NCBI RefSeq assembly: GCF_022538115.1
Contig: NZ_JAKZAL010000003.1
Coordinates: 186,001 to 250,000, forward strand
DNA from: Cognataquiflexum rubidum
Lineage (GTDB): Bacteria; Bacteroidota; Bacteroidia; Cytophagales; Cyclobacteriaceae
Length of the DNA: 64,000 bases
Reading direction: 5' to 3'
Part shown: positions 54,826-63,725 of the stretch, piece after piece
Layout: each line of letters begins with the position of its first letter
Position numbering within the stretch: position 1 is the stretch's first letter
Program-made: the position numbers and the translations under genes
Notes under the pieces: model-generated
Databases searched by the model: none
What the model saw: the letters and a program-made list of their open reading frames with translations, nothing else
What the model was told of the DNA's origin: nothing

Positions 54826-55920
54826 ATGAAAAAAGCACTTTTTATCGACCGGGACGGCACCATTATCGTTGAGCCGCAGACGGATTTTCAGATCGACAGT
54901 TTGGAGGATTTGGAGTTTCTCCCAGGTGTCATTTCCAACCTGAGAAAAATCGCTGAAGAATGTGATTACGAATTGGTCATGGTAACCAATCAGGACGGTA
55001 TGGGGACAGCTTCTTTTCCGGAAGAAAACTTTTGGCCGGCACACAACAAGATGATGCTTACCTTGGAAAATGAGGGTGTGAAATTTGCCAAAGTCCACAT
55101 CGACAAATCCTTTGACCATGAAAATCTCCCTACCCGCAAACCGGGTATCGGAATGCTCACGGAGTATTTTGATGGTTCCTATGATTTGGCAAACTCGTAT
55201 GTGATCGGGGACAGAAAGACAGATATCCAATTGGCAAAAAATATGGGAGCCAAGTCCATTTATATCGGAGATCCTGACGATAAAGCGACATTCTGTACCA
55301 AAAGTTGGGATGAAATTTACAGATTCCTAAGGATGCCGGCAAGGATCGGGGAGGTTTTTCGTAAAACTTCCGAAACAGAAATCCATATCCGGGTCAATCT
55401 TGACGGCTCAGGAAAATGCGAAATCTATACCGGATTGCCGTTTTTTGACCACATGCTGGAGCAATTGGGCCGACATGGTGGAACTGACCTGCTGATTGAA
55501 GTCAAAGGCGACTTGCATATCGATGAGCACCACACGATTGAAGATACCGCTTTGGCTTTGGGTGAAGCATACCTGAAAGCTTTGGGAGACAAAAAAGGCA
55601 TTTACCGCTATGGTTTCCTGTTGCCGATGGATGATGTGTTGGCACAGGTGGCAATAGATTTTGGCGGCCGGCCTTGGATGGTTTGGGATGCAGATTTCAA
55701 AAGGGAAAAAATCGGAGACATGCCGACTGAGATGTTTTTCCATTTCTTCAAATCCTTTAGCGACACTGCCAAGTGCAACCTGAACATCAAAGCCGAAGGA
55801 ACCAACGAGCACCACAAGATCGAAGCGATCTTCAAAGGCCTTGCCCGCGCCATCAAAATGGCCGTCGCAAAAGACACTTCAGCCCTGAACCAATTGCCAA
55901 GTACAAAGGGGATACTCTAA
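54826..55920 (+). CDS. hisB: Bifunctional histidinol phosphatase/IGP dehydratase
   Basis: A 364-residue fusion. The N-terminal HAD phosphatase has [12 protein letters not shown] with the nucleophile Asp, VTNQDG and [13 protein letters not shown]. The C-terminal IGP dehydratase has [22 protein letters not shown] and [17 protein letters not shown], with the paired metal His sites. It dehydrates IGP and dephosphorylates histidinol phosphate. The Zn loop of the E. coli phosphatase (Cys-x-His-x5-Cys-x-Cys) is replaced here by [15 protein letters not shown], without Cys. It is the last his gene; hisHAFI are not in the window. A repeat region follows. Confidence 0.96.
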   Translation: MKKALFIDRDGTIIVEPQTDFQIDSLEDLEFLPGVISNLRKIAEECDYELVMVTNQDGMGTASFPEENFWPAHNKMMLTLENEGVKFAKVHIDKSFDHENLPTRKPGIGMLTEYFDGSYDLANSYVIGDRKTDIQLAKNMGAKSIYIGDPDDKATFCTKSWDEIYRFLRMPARIGEVFRKTSETEIHIRVNLDGSGKCEIYTGLPFFDHMLEQLGRHGGTDLLIEVKGDLHIDEHHTIEDTALALGEAYLKALGDKKGIYRYGFLLPMDDVLAQVAIDFGGRPWMVWDADFKREKIGDMPTEMFFHFFKSFSDTAKCNLNIKAEGTNEHHKIEAIFKGLARAIKMAVAKDTSALNQLPSTKGIL

Positions 55921-56040
55921 TTTCTAATTTGTCCAATTAATCCGATTAGTTCAAGTCTTCAGACTTGGACCATTTCTCTATTTCAAATGAGATTCTTCTC
56001 CTGTACAGCTGTCGGGATCCGCAAGCTCCGGTTCAAAATG

Positions 56041-56145
56041 ATTTGAATCTCTTAGTCGTCACTCTGAGTGAAGCGAAGGGTCTCATCTAAGCGAAATGAG
56101 ATCCTTCAGTCGTACCTCCTTCAGGATGACGCGACCATACGTCAT
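56041..56145. repeat. Dispersed repeat, inverted relative to 48480-48545
   Basis: GTCACTCTGAGTGAAGCG (56059-56076) with AAGGGTCT and TCAGTCGTACCTCCTT (56107-56122) are inverted copies of segments at 48482-48505 and 48530-48545. The stretch 55921-56325 has no gene; a small CAAGTC/GACTTG hairpin at 55952-55967 may end the his transcript. Confidence 0.65.
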
Positions 56146-56171
56146 CTTCTTTCTTAAATTAATAATTTTAA

Positions 56172-56325
56172 CAACTTAGAAAGACGGCTCAACAACTCAT
56201 CAACTCATCAACTCGACAACTCGACAATCTGACAACGCGTAGCAGACAACAACTAGAACCACTACAACAATTACAACTGAAACATCTAACCAATTAACCA
56301 ATAACCAAATAACCAATAACCGTCT
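56172..56325 (+). repeat. G-poor dispersed repeat after hisB
   Basis: AACTCATCAACTCATCAACTC-type units, then GACAATCTGACAACGCG with AGCAGACAAC, ACTACAACAATTACAAC and AATAACCAA text, i.e. the same vocabulary as the hisD and RraA leaders but lacking the palindrome. It does not precede a start codon; it runs into the 3' end of the serine hydrolase gene. Confidence 0.75.
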
Positions 56326-57498
56326 TCACTTCCCCAAAACCACCCCATAAATCTCCTCCAAAATCTTTTCTGCATCCTGATGAATCGGACTGTCTGTGAC
56401 GGTGCCGAGGTTGATTCCGAAAAACATATAGATCTCTTTTTCTGGGAAATAGTAAAGTTGGCTGCCTGAACCCAATCCTCCGCCGCTATGCCCAATGGCC
56501 GGTTCTCGGAGGATAGTGGTGTAATCCAATCCCAAGCCATATTGCGGATCGCCGTTTTTATCTAAAACCCATTCTTTCATCAGGGTCAGGCTTTCATTTG
56601 AAACCAGTTTTCCCTCCATTAATCCTTTGAGAAACAGGATGGCCTCTTCGGCAGTGGTGATGATTCCGTCATCTCCTACCATGGAAGCGACGTTGGTATT
56701 TTGTAGGACAGAAGCGTTTTCTACAATTCCATTGCTGTACCTATCCCAATAGCCATTGACCAATTTGTCACCATAAGAATCTCCTTGTTTTATTTTGTAA
56801 TAGGTGTTTTTCAATCCCAATTTCTTAAAAATATGTTCCTCCATATATTCCCCATGATCTCCATTAATGCCATCAGCGATCAAAGCCAGCAACACATAAT
56901 TGGTATTGCGGTAAGAATACCTGCTGCCGGGTTCAAAATCCAATTCCTTTCCGGCAATGTATTGGATATATTCTTCCGGCTGAAAAATCCTTTCTGGGTT
57001 CTGAAGAAGCCTGGTGACATATGTCGGGGCGTAATTATATTCAGGAAGTCCCGACGTATGGTTGAGCAACATTTTGACAGTGATGCGGTCTGCATCGGGT
57101 AGCATAGCCAAAATTTCTTTTGGCAAATAATCTGAAATTTTCCCTTCTATGTCGATTTTTCCCTTTTCCGCCAACTGCATGATGGTGACCCCCATGTAGG
57201 ATTTTGCGATGCTTTGGGTATAGACCAGATGGCAAGGCTGGATGGGAACCTGTCCTTCAATTTTTGCCAATCCACTGGAAAGTGTCCAAAGGTTTCCTTC
57301 CTCATTTATCGCTGCTACAACACCAGGAATTCCTACAGCCGTCAGTTTGTCCAATGCTTTCAGCAAAGCAAGGGCTTTTGGATGGGTAGGGACAGGTTTG
57401 GAATCATTGCATTGGACAACATTAAAATTCTGGGCGAAAGTAGGGGATATGATCAGGATTGCCCAAATTAAAATCAGGAGATTGCTGTACTTTTTCAT
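56326..57498 (-). CDS. Serine hydrolase (beta-lactamase class C fold)
   Basis: A 390-residue exported protein (signal ends near TFAQ). Catalytic motifs: S96-I-A-K99 in TQSIAKSYMG, Y196-R-N198 in YSYRNTNYVLL and GHSGGGLGS near the C-terminus, i.e. the SxxK, YxN and HxG set of class C relatives. Such proteins may be D,D-peptidases or esterases and not true beta-lactamases. It is the last gene of a minus-strand operon with a small barrel protein (gap 3 bases) and a LytTR regulator. Confidence 0.85.
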   Translation of the reverse strand: MKKYSNLLILIWAILIISPTFAQNFNVVQCNDSKPVPTHPKALALLKALDKLTAVGIPGVVAAINEEGNLWTLSSGLAKIEGQVPIQPCHLVYTQSIAKSYMGVTIMQLAEKGKIDIEGKISDYLPKEILAMLPDADRITVKMLLNHTSGLPEYNYAPTYVTRLLQNPERIFQPEEYIQYIAGKELDFEPGSRYSYRNTNYVLLALIADGINGDHGEYMEEHIFKKLGLKNTYYKIKQGDSYGDKLVNGYWDRYSNGIVENASVLQNTNVASMVGDDGIITTAEEAILFLKGLMEGKLVSNESLTLMKEWVLDKNGDPQYGLGLDYTTILREPAIGHSGGGLGSGSQLYYFPEKEIYMFFGINLGTVTDSPIHQDAEKILEEIYGVVLGK

Positions 57499-57501
57499 GG
57501 C

Positions 57502-58122
57502 TTAATTTTGGGTCAGGTCTGGATAAACAGGATGGATTCTGGCTCCCATCTGGACAAAAGTCATGGGAACGACAGGAATGCTTTTGTTGTAGTTTTTCAA
57601 AAACATAACTTGATACCCTACAAACGGGGATACAAATGTTTCGGATCGGTAATGGTGATAGCCCAAAGAAACACCTACGGGGATGGCTAGCATTCCCTTT
57701 CCTAGTTTTTGGACTGTTCGCCAAGTTCCTTCTTTTTGGATAAATGATTCCGTCGGTCGGAAGGCAATGTGGTATCCGATCCCTGCTTTGATTTCTGCAA
57801 ATGAATTGGAAACCAGGTATGGCCGCCAAGCCACCTGTGTAGAAAACAGCAATCCGCTTCCCATAGCTTTATTTCTAAACCAGGTAATGTCAAATTTCTG
57901 GATCCAATTGTGGTAGGAATTGTGACTGACCTCCGTCCCGATGCCGATACCGAAATTTTTAAAATTAGACTTTAGGTCCTTGAAGGGCATGGCAAAAGCT
58001 TGGAACTGAAGGGTGACGACAATCGGAAAATTTCGATAGTCTTTGGCTTTGTTGTCCTGTGCATTTCCATTTTGCGCGAGCAAAAACAGAAAGAGGCAAG
58101 GCAGTAAAAATCGTATGTTCAT
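57502..58122 (-). CDS. Small outer-membrane beta-barrel-like protein
   Basis: A 206-residue protein with a signal sequence ending near GNAQ. The mature part alternates hydrophobic residues in short amphipathic strands (FPIVVTLQFQAFAMPF, FGIGIGTEVSH, VQMGARIHPVYPDL) typical of small outer-membrane barrels. No family name is safe. Its gene starts 98 bases after the LytTR gene and ends three bases before the serine hydrolase gene, suggesting one transcript. Confidence 0.65.
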   Translation of the reverse strand: MNIRFLLPCLFLFLLAQNGNAQDNKAKDYRNFPIVVTLQFQAFAMPFKDLKSNFKNFGIGIGTEVSHNSYHNWIQKFDITWFRNKAMGSGLLFSTQVAWRPYLVSNSFAEIKAGIGYHIAFRPTESFIQKEGTWRTVQKLGKGMLAIPVGVSLGYHHYRSETFVSPFVGYQVMFLKNYNKSIPVVPMTFVQMGARIHPVYPDLTQN

Positions 58123-58220
58123 GTCCGTTGAATTTTTCCCAAAACTAACTTGGACAGGCTGGTCGATTTAAAAATTCCTTATTCCAATTGCTGAAATGTA
58201 GCGGATTTCCCCCCGAACTG

Positions 58221-59048
58221 TCAGCCCTGCGGTAAAAACCAACTCTTAAATGCAGGTGCTTTGGTGCGGCTGACCGTTAGTTCTTGCGGTGATTTGATGT
58301 CACATCTTACCTGAACAAGCAATTTCCCATTTTCCAGCCTCTTAAATCCTGTTACTATTTGCCGGCTGACCATGTATTGCCTGTTGACCCTGAAAAAATC
58401 CATTGGAGAAAGCTTCTGCTCTATTTTGTCCAATGAAAGGTCTAAAAGGTAATTCTTTCCTGAGGAGGAAATCAGTTGGACATAATCCTCTTCCACCAAA
58501 AAAAGGTCGATTTCCGAAAATTTGACCAATAGGAGTTGATTGCCGGTGCGAACCGGAAAACCATCCATTTCAGGTTTGAGGCTTTGTTTTTCTGTTTCAG
58601 CACTTTCCCATTGCCTGTAAAAAAACATCCCCACATAATAACCATTGATCACAAAAAACCAGATGCTGATGATTACCAAGTCCTTGGTGTAGAAGTGGAT
58701 CGGGGCAGTTTCACCTTTGATCAATACACTCAGCAATTCCGTACTCAAAGCCAAAAACCCCAATCCAACAATCATTGTGGTGATCATTTGTATGACAATC
58801 CTTCTTAAAAAATCGGGCTTGTAGGGTATCTTTTGATCCAAGGAGAAAATAATCCACCTGACCAATAGCCAAGCAACATAGCCTTGTAGGGTATCAATTG
58901 TAAATCGAAGGAGTAAGAAACTGTTGAATTGGATATTGGAATAAGTGAGGTAATAATTGAATGCACTGATAAAAGGAATGGCTATCAAAAAAACCCAAAT
59001 ATCAGGATGATAAAATACTCGTCTTGAAAGAAGGTTTGGTGATGCCAT
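58221..59048 (-). CDS. LytTR regulator with N-terminal membrane helices
   Basis: A 275-residue protein: four hydrophobic segments within residues 15-150, then a LytTR DNA-binding domain (EIDLFLVEEDYVQLISSSGKNYLLDLSLDKIEQKL then FFRVNRQYMVSRQIVTGFKRLENGKLLVQ). Membrane-bound LytTR proteins are frequent in Bacteroidota and control nearby exported-protein genes. It heads the operon with the barrel and serine hydrolase genes and may regulate them. No histidine kinase is next to it. Confidence 0.88.
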   Translation of the reverse strand: MASPNLLSRRVFYHPDIWVFLIAIPFISAFNYYLTYSNIQFNSFLLLRFTIDTLQGYVAWLLVRWIIFSLDQKIPYKPDFLRRIVIQMITTMIVGLGFLALSTELLSVLIKGETAPIHFYTKDLVIISIWFFVINGYYVGMFFYRQWESAETEKQSLKPEMDGFPVRTGNQLLLVKFSEIDLFLVEEDYVQLISSSGKNYLLDLSLDKIEQKLSPMDFFRVNRQYMVSRQIVTGFKRLENGKLLVQVRCDIKSPQELTVSRTKAPAFKSWFLPQG

Positions 59049-59078
59049 GGGGAAAAATCAAAGTGGCTAAGGAAGAAT

Positions 59079-59498
59079 TCAAGAATTTGAATCTTTCAGG
59101 AGGATTTCAAATTCTTTGATATTTAAAATGTCAACTCGTGGAAATGGAATAGATCTCAAAATTTTAAAATCTTTATCCTCAGTTACTATAAAATCAGCAT
59201 TTGCAGCAATTGCGCAATCCACAAATTTATTATCATCAAAGTCTTTCTTAATCAATTCAAATTTATAATATGAATTAATAAAGTTTACGTTTTGAAGATT
59301 TTCTAACACTCCAAGAATACTTTCACTGGCAGTGGTTCCCATATGCGATGAAATAATTTCACGGTACTCAAATAAAATATCAGAAGTAATAAACAATTGA
59401 AATTGACCTGTGACCAATTTTTGAAAAATCCAATGGTGGGAGGACCGATCTGAAATACTGACTAGCAAAACATTTGTGTCAATTACAACCTTTTTCAA
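59079..59498 (-). CDS. PIN family toxin, putative toxin-antitoxin component
   Basis: A 139-residue PIN protein: KVVIDTNVLLVSISD at the start, DDNKFVDCAIAANADFIVTEDKDF in the C-terminal half with the acidic active-site set. It resembles the 'putative toxin-antitoxin system toxin component, PIN family' group rather than classic VapC. It lies four bases after the antitoxin gene on the same strand and near the LytTR gene. It is the third PIN system in the window. Confidence 0.85.
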   Translation of the reverse strand: MKKVVIDTNVLLVSISDRSSHHWIFQKLVTGQFQLFITSDILFEYREIISSHMGTTASESILGVLENLQNVNFINSYYKFELIKKDFDDNKFVDCAIAANADFIVTEDKDFKILRSIPFPRVDILNIKEFEILLKDSNS

Positions 59499-59502
59499 TA
59501 TC

Positions 59503-59739
59503 TCATTTATTATAAGGTGTTCTTAACTTTGTATTTAATAATTCATCAACCTTTTCCTCATTCCATCCTTCTTTATCCCATACTTCATTGGCAGCTTCTA
59601 TTGCTTTTTTGGCAAAAAAAGAAGCCAACATTCCTTTGAGCTCAATTAGGTCTTTGTCGTCCAATTGGTGCGAAAATGCCTTAAGTAGTTCTAATTGAAG
59701 GTTAGACAATGGTCTTTCGATAGTTTCCATTTGATTCAT
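59503..59739 (-). CDS. Antitoxin partner of the PIN toxin
   Basis: A 78-residue protein without membrane or signal features, mostly helical: LSNLQLELLKAFSHQLDDKDLIELKGML followed by FAKKAIEAANEVWDKEGWNEEKVDELL, the common layout of small Bacteroidota antitoxins of PIN systems. ATGs at 59739 and 59730 are both possible starts. It precedes the toxin by four bases. Upstream on the minus strand TATATTTA, close to a -7 box, lies about 15 bases before the start. Confidence 0.75.
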   Translation of the reverse strand: MNQMETIERPLSNLQLELLKAFSHQLDDKDLIELKGMLASFFAKKAIEAANEVWDKEGWNEEKVDELLNTKLRTPYNK

Positions 59740-59928
59740 TTTTTTTGATACTTAAATATAATTCCTTTTAGCTTAAATCAATATTTGGGCCTTAAAAAGA
59801 CAATTTTCAAAGGATCAGTTTATTTGTATTAGCTTAAATTTGATTATTAAAGCCCGAGAGAAAATTTCTATTTAATGTTTTCGGTATCTAAATTCATGAT
59901 AAATTCCATTTCAAAATAACCAAATTAT

Positions 59929-60789
59929 ATGCGTCTCCTTTATTTTCTTGCAGTTTTTCTTTTTGTATCTCCATTCACTTTCGCTCAAAAACAATCCCTG
60001 CAGCAGGTTTTGGAAAAGGAAACGGCAGGTTTCCGGGGGGATGTAGGCATTTATGTCCTGCATCTGAAAACAGGGGAAGAGGCGGCAATCAATGCCGATA
60101 CGATATTTCCGACAGCAAGTATTGTCAAAGTACCGATTTTGGTAGGTGTGATGGACAAGATTGAAAAGGGAGAATTGGCCTATCATCAGAAAATGGTTTA
60201 TAGGGATTCGATCAAATACGGCGGTTCGGGATTGATGCAATATTTCAAAGACAGTACGGAAACCGAACTCAGCGTCCTGATGTCGCTGATGATTACCTAT
60301 AGTGACAATACGACCTCGCTTTGGTGTCAGTCTTTGGCGGGTGGTGGAGAGCGGATCAATGAAATTATGGAAAGCCTCGGGCTCCAACTTACCCACGTCA
60401 ATTCAAGAACTCCGGGTAGGGAAGAGGACTGGAAAAAATACGGTTGGGGCCAAACCACTCCGAGGGAGATGGCCCAACTTTTAGTCAAAATCCGCAAAGG
60501 TGAAGTCATCAGTCTCGCAGCTTCGGACCGCATGTACCGGTTGATGGGCAATATTTATTATGATGAATATGCCCTGTCGGAAATCCCTGCACAGGTTCAG
60601 ACCGCATCCAAACAGGGAATGGTCAATGCTTCCCGTTCAGAACTCGTGTTGGTCAATGCCCCAAAAGGAGATTATGTCTTTTATTTCGCCACCAAAAATA
60701 ATGAGGACCAACGATGGGAAGACGACAACGAAGCACAGTTATTGCAAAAAAGGATTTCCAAGGTTTTGTGGGAATGGTTTGAAAAGTGA
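59929..60789 (+). CDS. Class A beta-lactamase-like serine hydrolase
   Basis: A 286-residue protein with a signal sequence (to about FTFAQ). Motifs: S64-x-x-K67 in PTASIVKVP, S125-D126-N127 in TYSDNTT, and K228-Q229-G230 in ASKQGMV where KTG is expected. The Glu166 ExxLN loop is not seen; the region before TTPREM reads GREEDWKKYGWGQ. So it has the class A fold but atypical catalytic parts and may be a related hydrolase, not a resistance enzyme. A -7-like TAAATTTG lies at 59835-59842. Confidence 0.82.
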   Translation: MRLLYFLAVFLFVSPFTFAQKQSLQQVLEKETAGFRGDVGIYVLHLKTGEEAAINADTIFPTASIVKVPILVGVMDKIEKGELAYHQKMVYRDSIKYGGSGLMQYFKDSTETELSVLMSLMITYSDNTTSLWCQSLAGGGERINEIMESLGLQLTHVNSRTPGREEDWKKYGWGQTTPREMAQLLVKIRKGEVISLAASDRMYRLMGNIYYDEYALSEIPAQVQTASKQGMVNASRSELVLVNAPKGDYVFYFATKNNEDQRWEDDNEAQLLQKRISKVLWEWFEK

Positions 60790-60871
60790 TGAAAAAGCAA
60801 TTTATTGACTGGGTCAAAATTACCAATGGCGATGAGATAGGCATTCATTCAATAATTTTATGGAAAATTAT

Positions 60872-61372
60872 CTAGTTGGAAAAAAAAGAAAAATCTCTCG
60901 GCAACAATTTACTCGCGAATTTCGAAGGGATTTTTTTCGTCTCTTGATATTCTGACAATATTTTGTACAAATTATTCTTGGTGTATTTGGATCGTCCAAC
61001 CGTCACAATCGCTGTTCCCGCAGCGAGTCCTAACAAAGCAATTTCTCCTCCGGGGTCATTTTTCTCTTCAGGCATTTGACCAGTTAAAACTCCGCCTACT
61101 AAACCTAAAACCTGGTCAGCAGCATTTGCCGAAGTCACTACCAAACCGATCAATATTCCACTGCCACCAACGATCAATCCTGATGTGGTAGCGCTTTTCC
61201 TTTTTCGAAAAAACATATTGACAACCGCCGTCAGCGAATCTGATTTTGATGCCATAGCCAAAAATTCATACTTAGACATTTGGGAAGGCTCTTTGACTCC
61301 GGAATTTTGTTGGGCAATTGCTTCAGAAAATATAAGGGCAGAAGATATCGTTAAAATAAGAATTAGTTTCAT
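60872..61372 (-). CDS. Hypothetical exported protein, glycine-rich membrane segments
   Basis: From ATG 61372 it has 166 residues with a signal ending near AIAQ. Two Gly-rich hydrophobic stretches (TSGLIVGGSGILIGLVV and IALLGLAAGTAIVTVG) suggest membrane helices. The family is unknown to me; a basic C-terminus ends FSFFSN. The reading from 61432 would add 20 residues without support. Convergent with the beta-lactamase-like gene. Confidence 0.6.
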   Translation of the reverse strand: MKLILILTISSALIFSEAIAQQNSGVKEPSQMSKYEFLAMASKSDSLTAVVNMFFRKRKSATTSGLIVGGSGILIGLVVTSANAADQVLGLVGGVLTGQMPEEKNDPGGEIALLGLAAGTAIVTVGRSKYTKNNLYKILSEYQETKKIPSKFASKLLPRDFSFFSN

Positions 61373-61580
61373 AAGAAATTGGTTATTTTTTCTATTAAAA
61401 TAATTCTTTTTCATAAAAAACAAAAGCAGCATTATCTTGAATTTCAGTGATATAAGCTTGGGTTTAAGAAAAGGGGGAATTGAGTTTATTTTAATTTTAA
61501 AGGTTTATTTTTAAATAAACTTTAATAGGGATTTCAACTTGGATATTGCAATCAAACCAAGATACATAACCATGGGAAAT

Positions 61581-62471
61581 TCAGTTTTCCAGGTTTAGCT
61601 CTTTTCTCAAAAACTCATCTTCGACCTTGTTTTTGGTCCAATAGTCCGCAATTTTCAGGCCTTTTCGGGTTGCTTTGGTGATTTCTTTGGTTCCGTCGGA
61701 TTTGGTTTGGATTTCTTCCCAACCCATAATCTGATAGGGAAATCCCTTTTCGAAGTCAATCTTCAAAACCCTGCTACCCGAAGCGTACGCTACTTCCACC
61801 TGACTTCTGCCTGCACTGAGATCCAAAACACGGATAAATGCCTCTTCTGTTTTGAATTCCTGATGGGTGAATCTTTGGTGAAAAAGAGAAGGCAGCATCT
61901 GCATGCTTCCTGTCGGAATTTGCTTGGGATCGATGCGGATCAGATTCCAAAGATCATCTTCCGCCATGCCGCTAAATGAAAACGTATCGTCACCTTCCTT
62001 TTCGAAGTAGGAAAAAATCTTGCCGTTGTAACTGTCAGTACTTTTGAGATTGAGTTGGGTGAATGAATGACCGCACCATTCCTGGGAAGAAGCTGTAAAT
62101 TTCAATCCCTGACTTTGCTCTTTGGTAGGCGTAAAAGCCGACATCATCATGTGGTAAGGATAAATGCCCGTCACAAAATCCCTCGTTTGGTTCATCTTCA
62201 AGACAGAAATTTTATCCGAAGAACTTCCCTCCGGATCATCTAACTTGACTTGCTTTTTTCTCGAAAAATCCTCGGTGACAAAAATCAAAACCGCCTCGCC
62301 TTCTCTCGCTTCTCCATATCGGTATTGAGTCAGATCAAAACTGCTGATTTCCGCTTTTCCCTGAAACCAATACTTGCCCCATTGTTCAAAATCGATGCCC
62401 GAACGCATGGGCTTAGAACAGGAAGCCAAAAAGATAAATAGCAATGACAGGGAAACAAAATAGATGCGCAT
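61581..62471 (-). CDS. Lipoprotein of unknown function (homologs often misnamed Maf)
   Basis: A 296-residue lipoprotein: lipobox LASCSK, Cys18. The mature protein has DFEQWGKYWFQGKAEISSFDLTQYRYGEAREGEAVLIFVTEDF and later MGWEEIQTKSDGTKEI, a set I associate with Bacteroidota proteins carried in databases as 'septum formation inhibitor Maf', though the real Maf fold is not seen. Function unknown. It follows the collagen-like gene by 37 bases on the same strand. Confidence 0.75.
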   Translation of the reverse strand: MRIYFVSLSLLFIFLASCSKPMRSGIDFEQWGKYWFQGKAEISSFDLTQYRYGEAREGEAVLIFVTEDFSRKKQVKLDDPEGSSSDKISVLKMNQTRDFVTGIYPYHMMMSAFTPTKEQSQGLKFTASSQEWCGHSFTQLNLKSTDSYNGKIFSYFEKEGDDTFSFSGMAEDDLWNLIRIDPKQIPTGSMQMLPSLFHQRFTHQEFKTEEAFIRVLDLSAGRSQVEVAYASGSRVLKIDFEKGFPYQIMGWEEIQTKSDGTKEITKATRKGLKIADYWTKNKVEDEFLRKELNLEN

Positions 62472-62508
62472 ACAATCTGGTTTTTTTTCAATTTAAGAAA
62501 TCTTTGGA

Positions 62509-63429
62509 TCAATCCGGGATTTTGTAGTATGCTTTTACTGCTTTGTAGTCCTTCAGGTTGATGGGAGCCATCCTTCCTGAACTTGGAGTGCCGCCCGGAA
62601 TAATTATATACCTGAAACTGGCATCGCCACCTATTGGACCAGGTGAGGTATTATCTTCATTTGAGATAGCAATCTGAATCTTGTTTAACTGAAGGTAGTG
62701 GATCAGTCTTTGATTTTTAGTTTGGGTGATGGGTTGCGAAATAGGAAGTGGTTGAACCATATCAGGGAAAAAGTCAAATTTCACATACACCATTACTGTC
62801 CCCCTATCGATAATTTGGGAAGTTATTTTGGTTTCGTCAATGGTATAAATTTTTCTGACTTGGGTAAGGAAAAGGGTGTTATTACTCCATTTTGACTCTT
62901 CAAATCGGATCCAACCTGAATAAATTACATTTGCCGTTCCGGTTTCGCCTTGAGGACCCTGTTCTCCTTGAGGCCCGGTCGGTCCGGTCTCTCCTTGAGG
63001 CCCGGTCGGTCCAGTCTCTCCTTGAGGTCCGGCAGGACCAGTTGGGCCTTGCGGTCCATTTTCCCCTTGCGGTCCTCCTGGCCCTGTTGGCCCGACCTCT
63101 CCCCTTGGTCCTGTGGGTCCTTGTGGCCCGGCAGGTCCTTGTGGCCCTGCTATTCCTTGAGGTCCTACTGGTCCCTGAGGCCCGGCTTCACCTTGAGGTC
63201 CTGTTGGTCCCTGAGGCCCGGTTTCACCTTGGGGACCTTGGGCTCCATCCTGTCCCGGCTCTCCCTGTTCCCCTTGCACACCTTGCACACCTTGCACACC
63301 TTGTTCCCCTTGTTCCCCTCTTGGGCCCTCCACCACTATAGGATCTCGTGTAGGTTCTTCATCTTTTACACAGGAGTAAGTGATAAATAATATTGTTAAA
63401 GACAAGCAAAACTTGAATAAAGCTCTCAT
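62509..63429 (-). CDS. Collagen-like lipoprotein
   Basis: A 306-residue lipoprotein with lipobox FITYSC. Residues 35-166 form 44 uninterrupted Gly-X-Y triplets ([12 protein letters not shown] and similar), a collagen-type triple helix, followed by a globular C-terminal domain of about 140 residues ([14 protein letters not shown] to YYKIPD) that may trimerise. The protein is probably surface-exposed via the lipid anchor. The triplets are rich in Gln and Glu. It precedes the Maf-misnamed lipoprotein gene by 37 bases and may share its transcript. Confidence 0.85.
   Translation of the reverse strand: MRALFKFCLSLTILFITYSCVKDEEPTRDPIVVEGPRGEQGEQGVQGVQGVQGEQGEPGQDGAQGPQGETGPQGPTGPQGEAGPQGPVGPQGIAGPQGPAGPQGPTGPRGEVGPTGPGGPQGENGPQGPTGPAGPQGETGPTGPQGETGPTGPQGEQGPQGETGTANVIYSGWIRFEESKWSNNTLFLTQVRKIYTIDETKITSQIIDRGTVMVYVKFDFFPDMVQPLPISQPITQTKNQRLIHYLQLNKIQIAISNEDNTSPGPIGGDASFRYIIIPGGTPSSGRMAPINLKDYKAVKAYYKIPD
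62932..63327 (-). repeat. Collagen-like coding repeat (44 Gly-X-Y codon triplets)
   Basis: In-frame repeat of nine-base units inside the collagen-like gene. On the opposite strand it creates long leucine-rich open frames that are not genes. Such arrays vary in copy number by slippage. Confidence 0.85.
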
Positions 63430-63725
63430 ACCATTCCTTTTTAACTGAAAATACAGATATTGTTGAAAAATTCTGAAAATAATATTGATCTAAACTTTCA
63501 GACTAATGTTGTCTTTTTTTTAAAATAAATTGATCGATTTAATGTCATTTGAAGGCCATGTGTGTAGGTTAATACACAGTTTGGGGTGGTTTCAAATTAG
63601 ATCATTTAAAATCCCATAGTTTAAATCCCACTTAATTTATGCTTTCATACACATAAAAAAAAATTTATGGTCTATAATTATGTACTGAGGTGATCATTTA
63701 GCATCATATTATTGAAGAGGTAAAT
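63430..63725. other. Intergenic stretch, no gene seen
   Basis: AT-rich, without a supported coding region. Contains one small hairpin TGTGTA/TACACA near 63560-63577. It should hold the promoter of the collagen-like gene, but I could not identify a clear box. Confidence 0.5.

Noticed and set aside
62892-63341. Long leucine- and valine-rich plus-strand reading frame
   Set aside because: It is the antisense of the Gly-X-Y coding repeat; composition is fully explained by the repeat.
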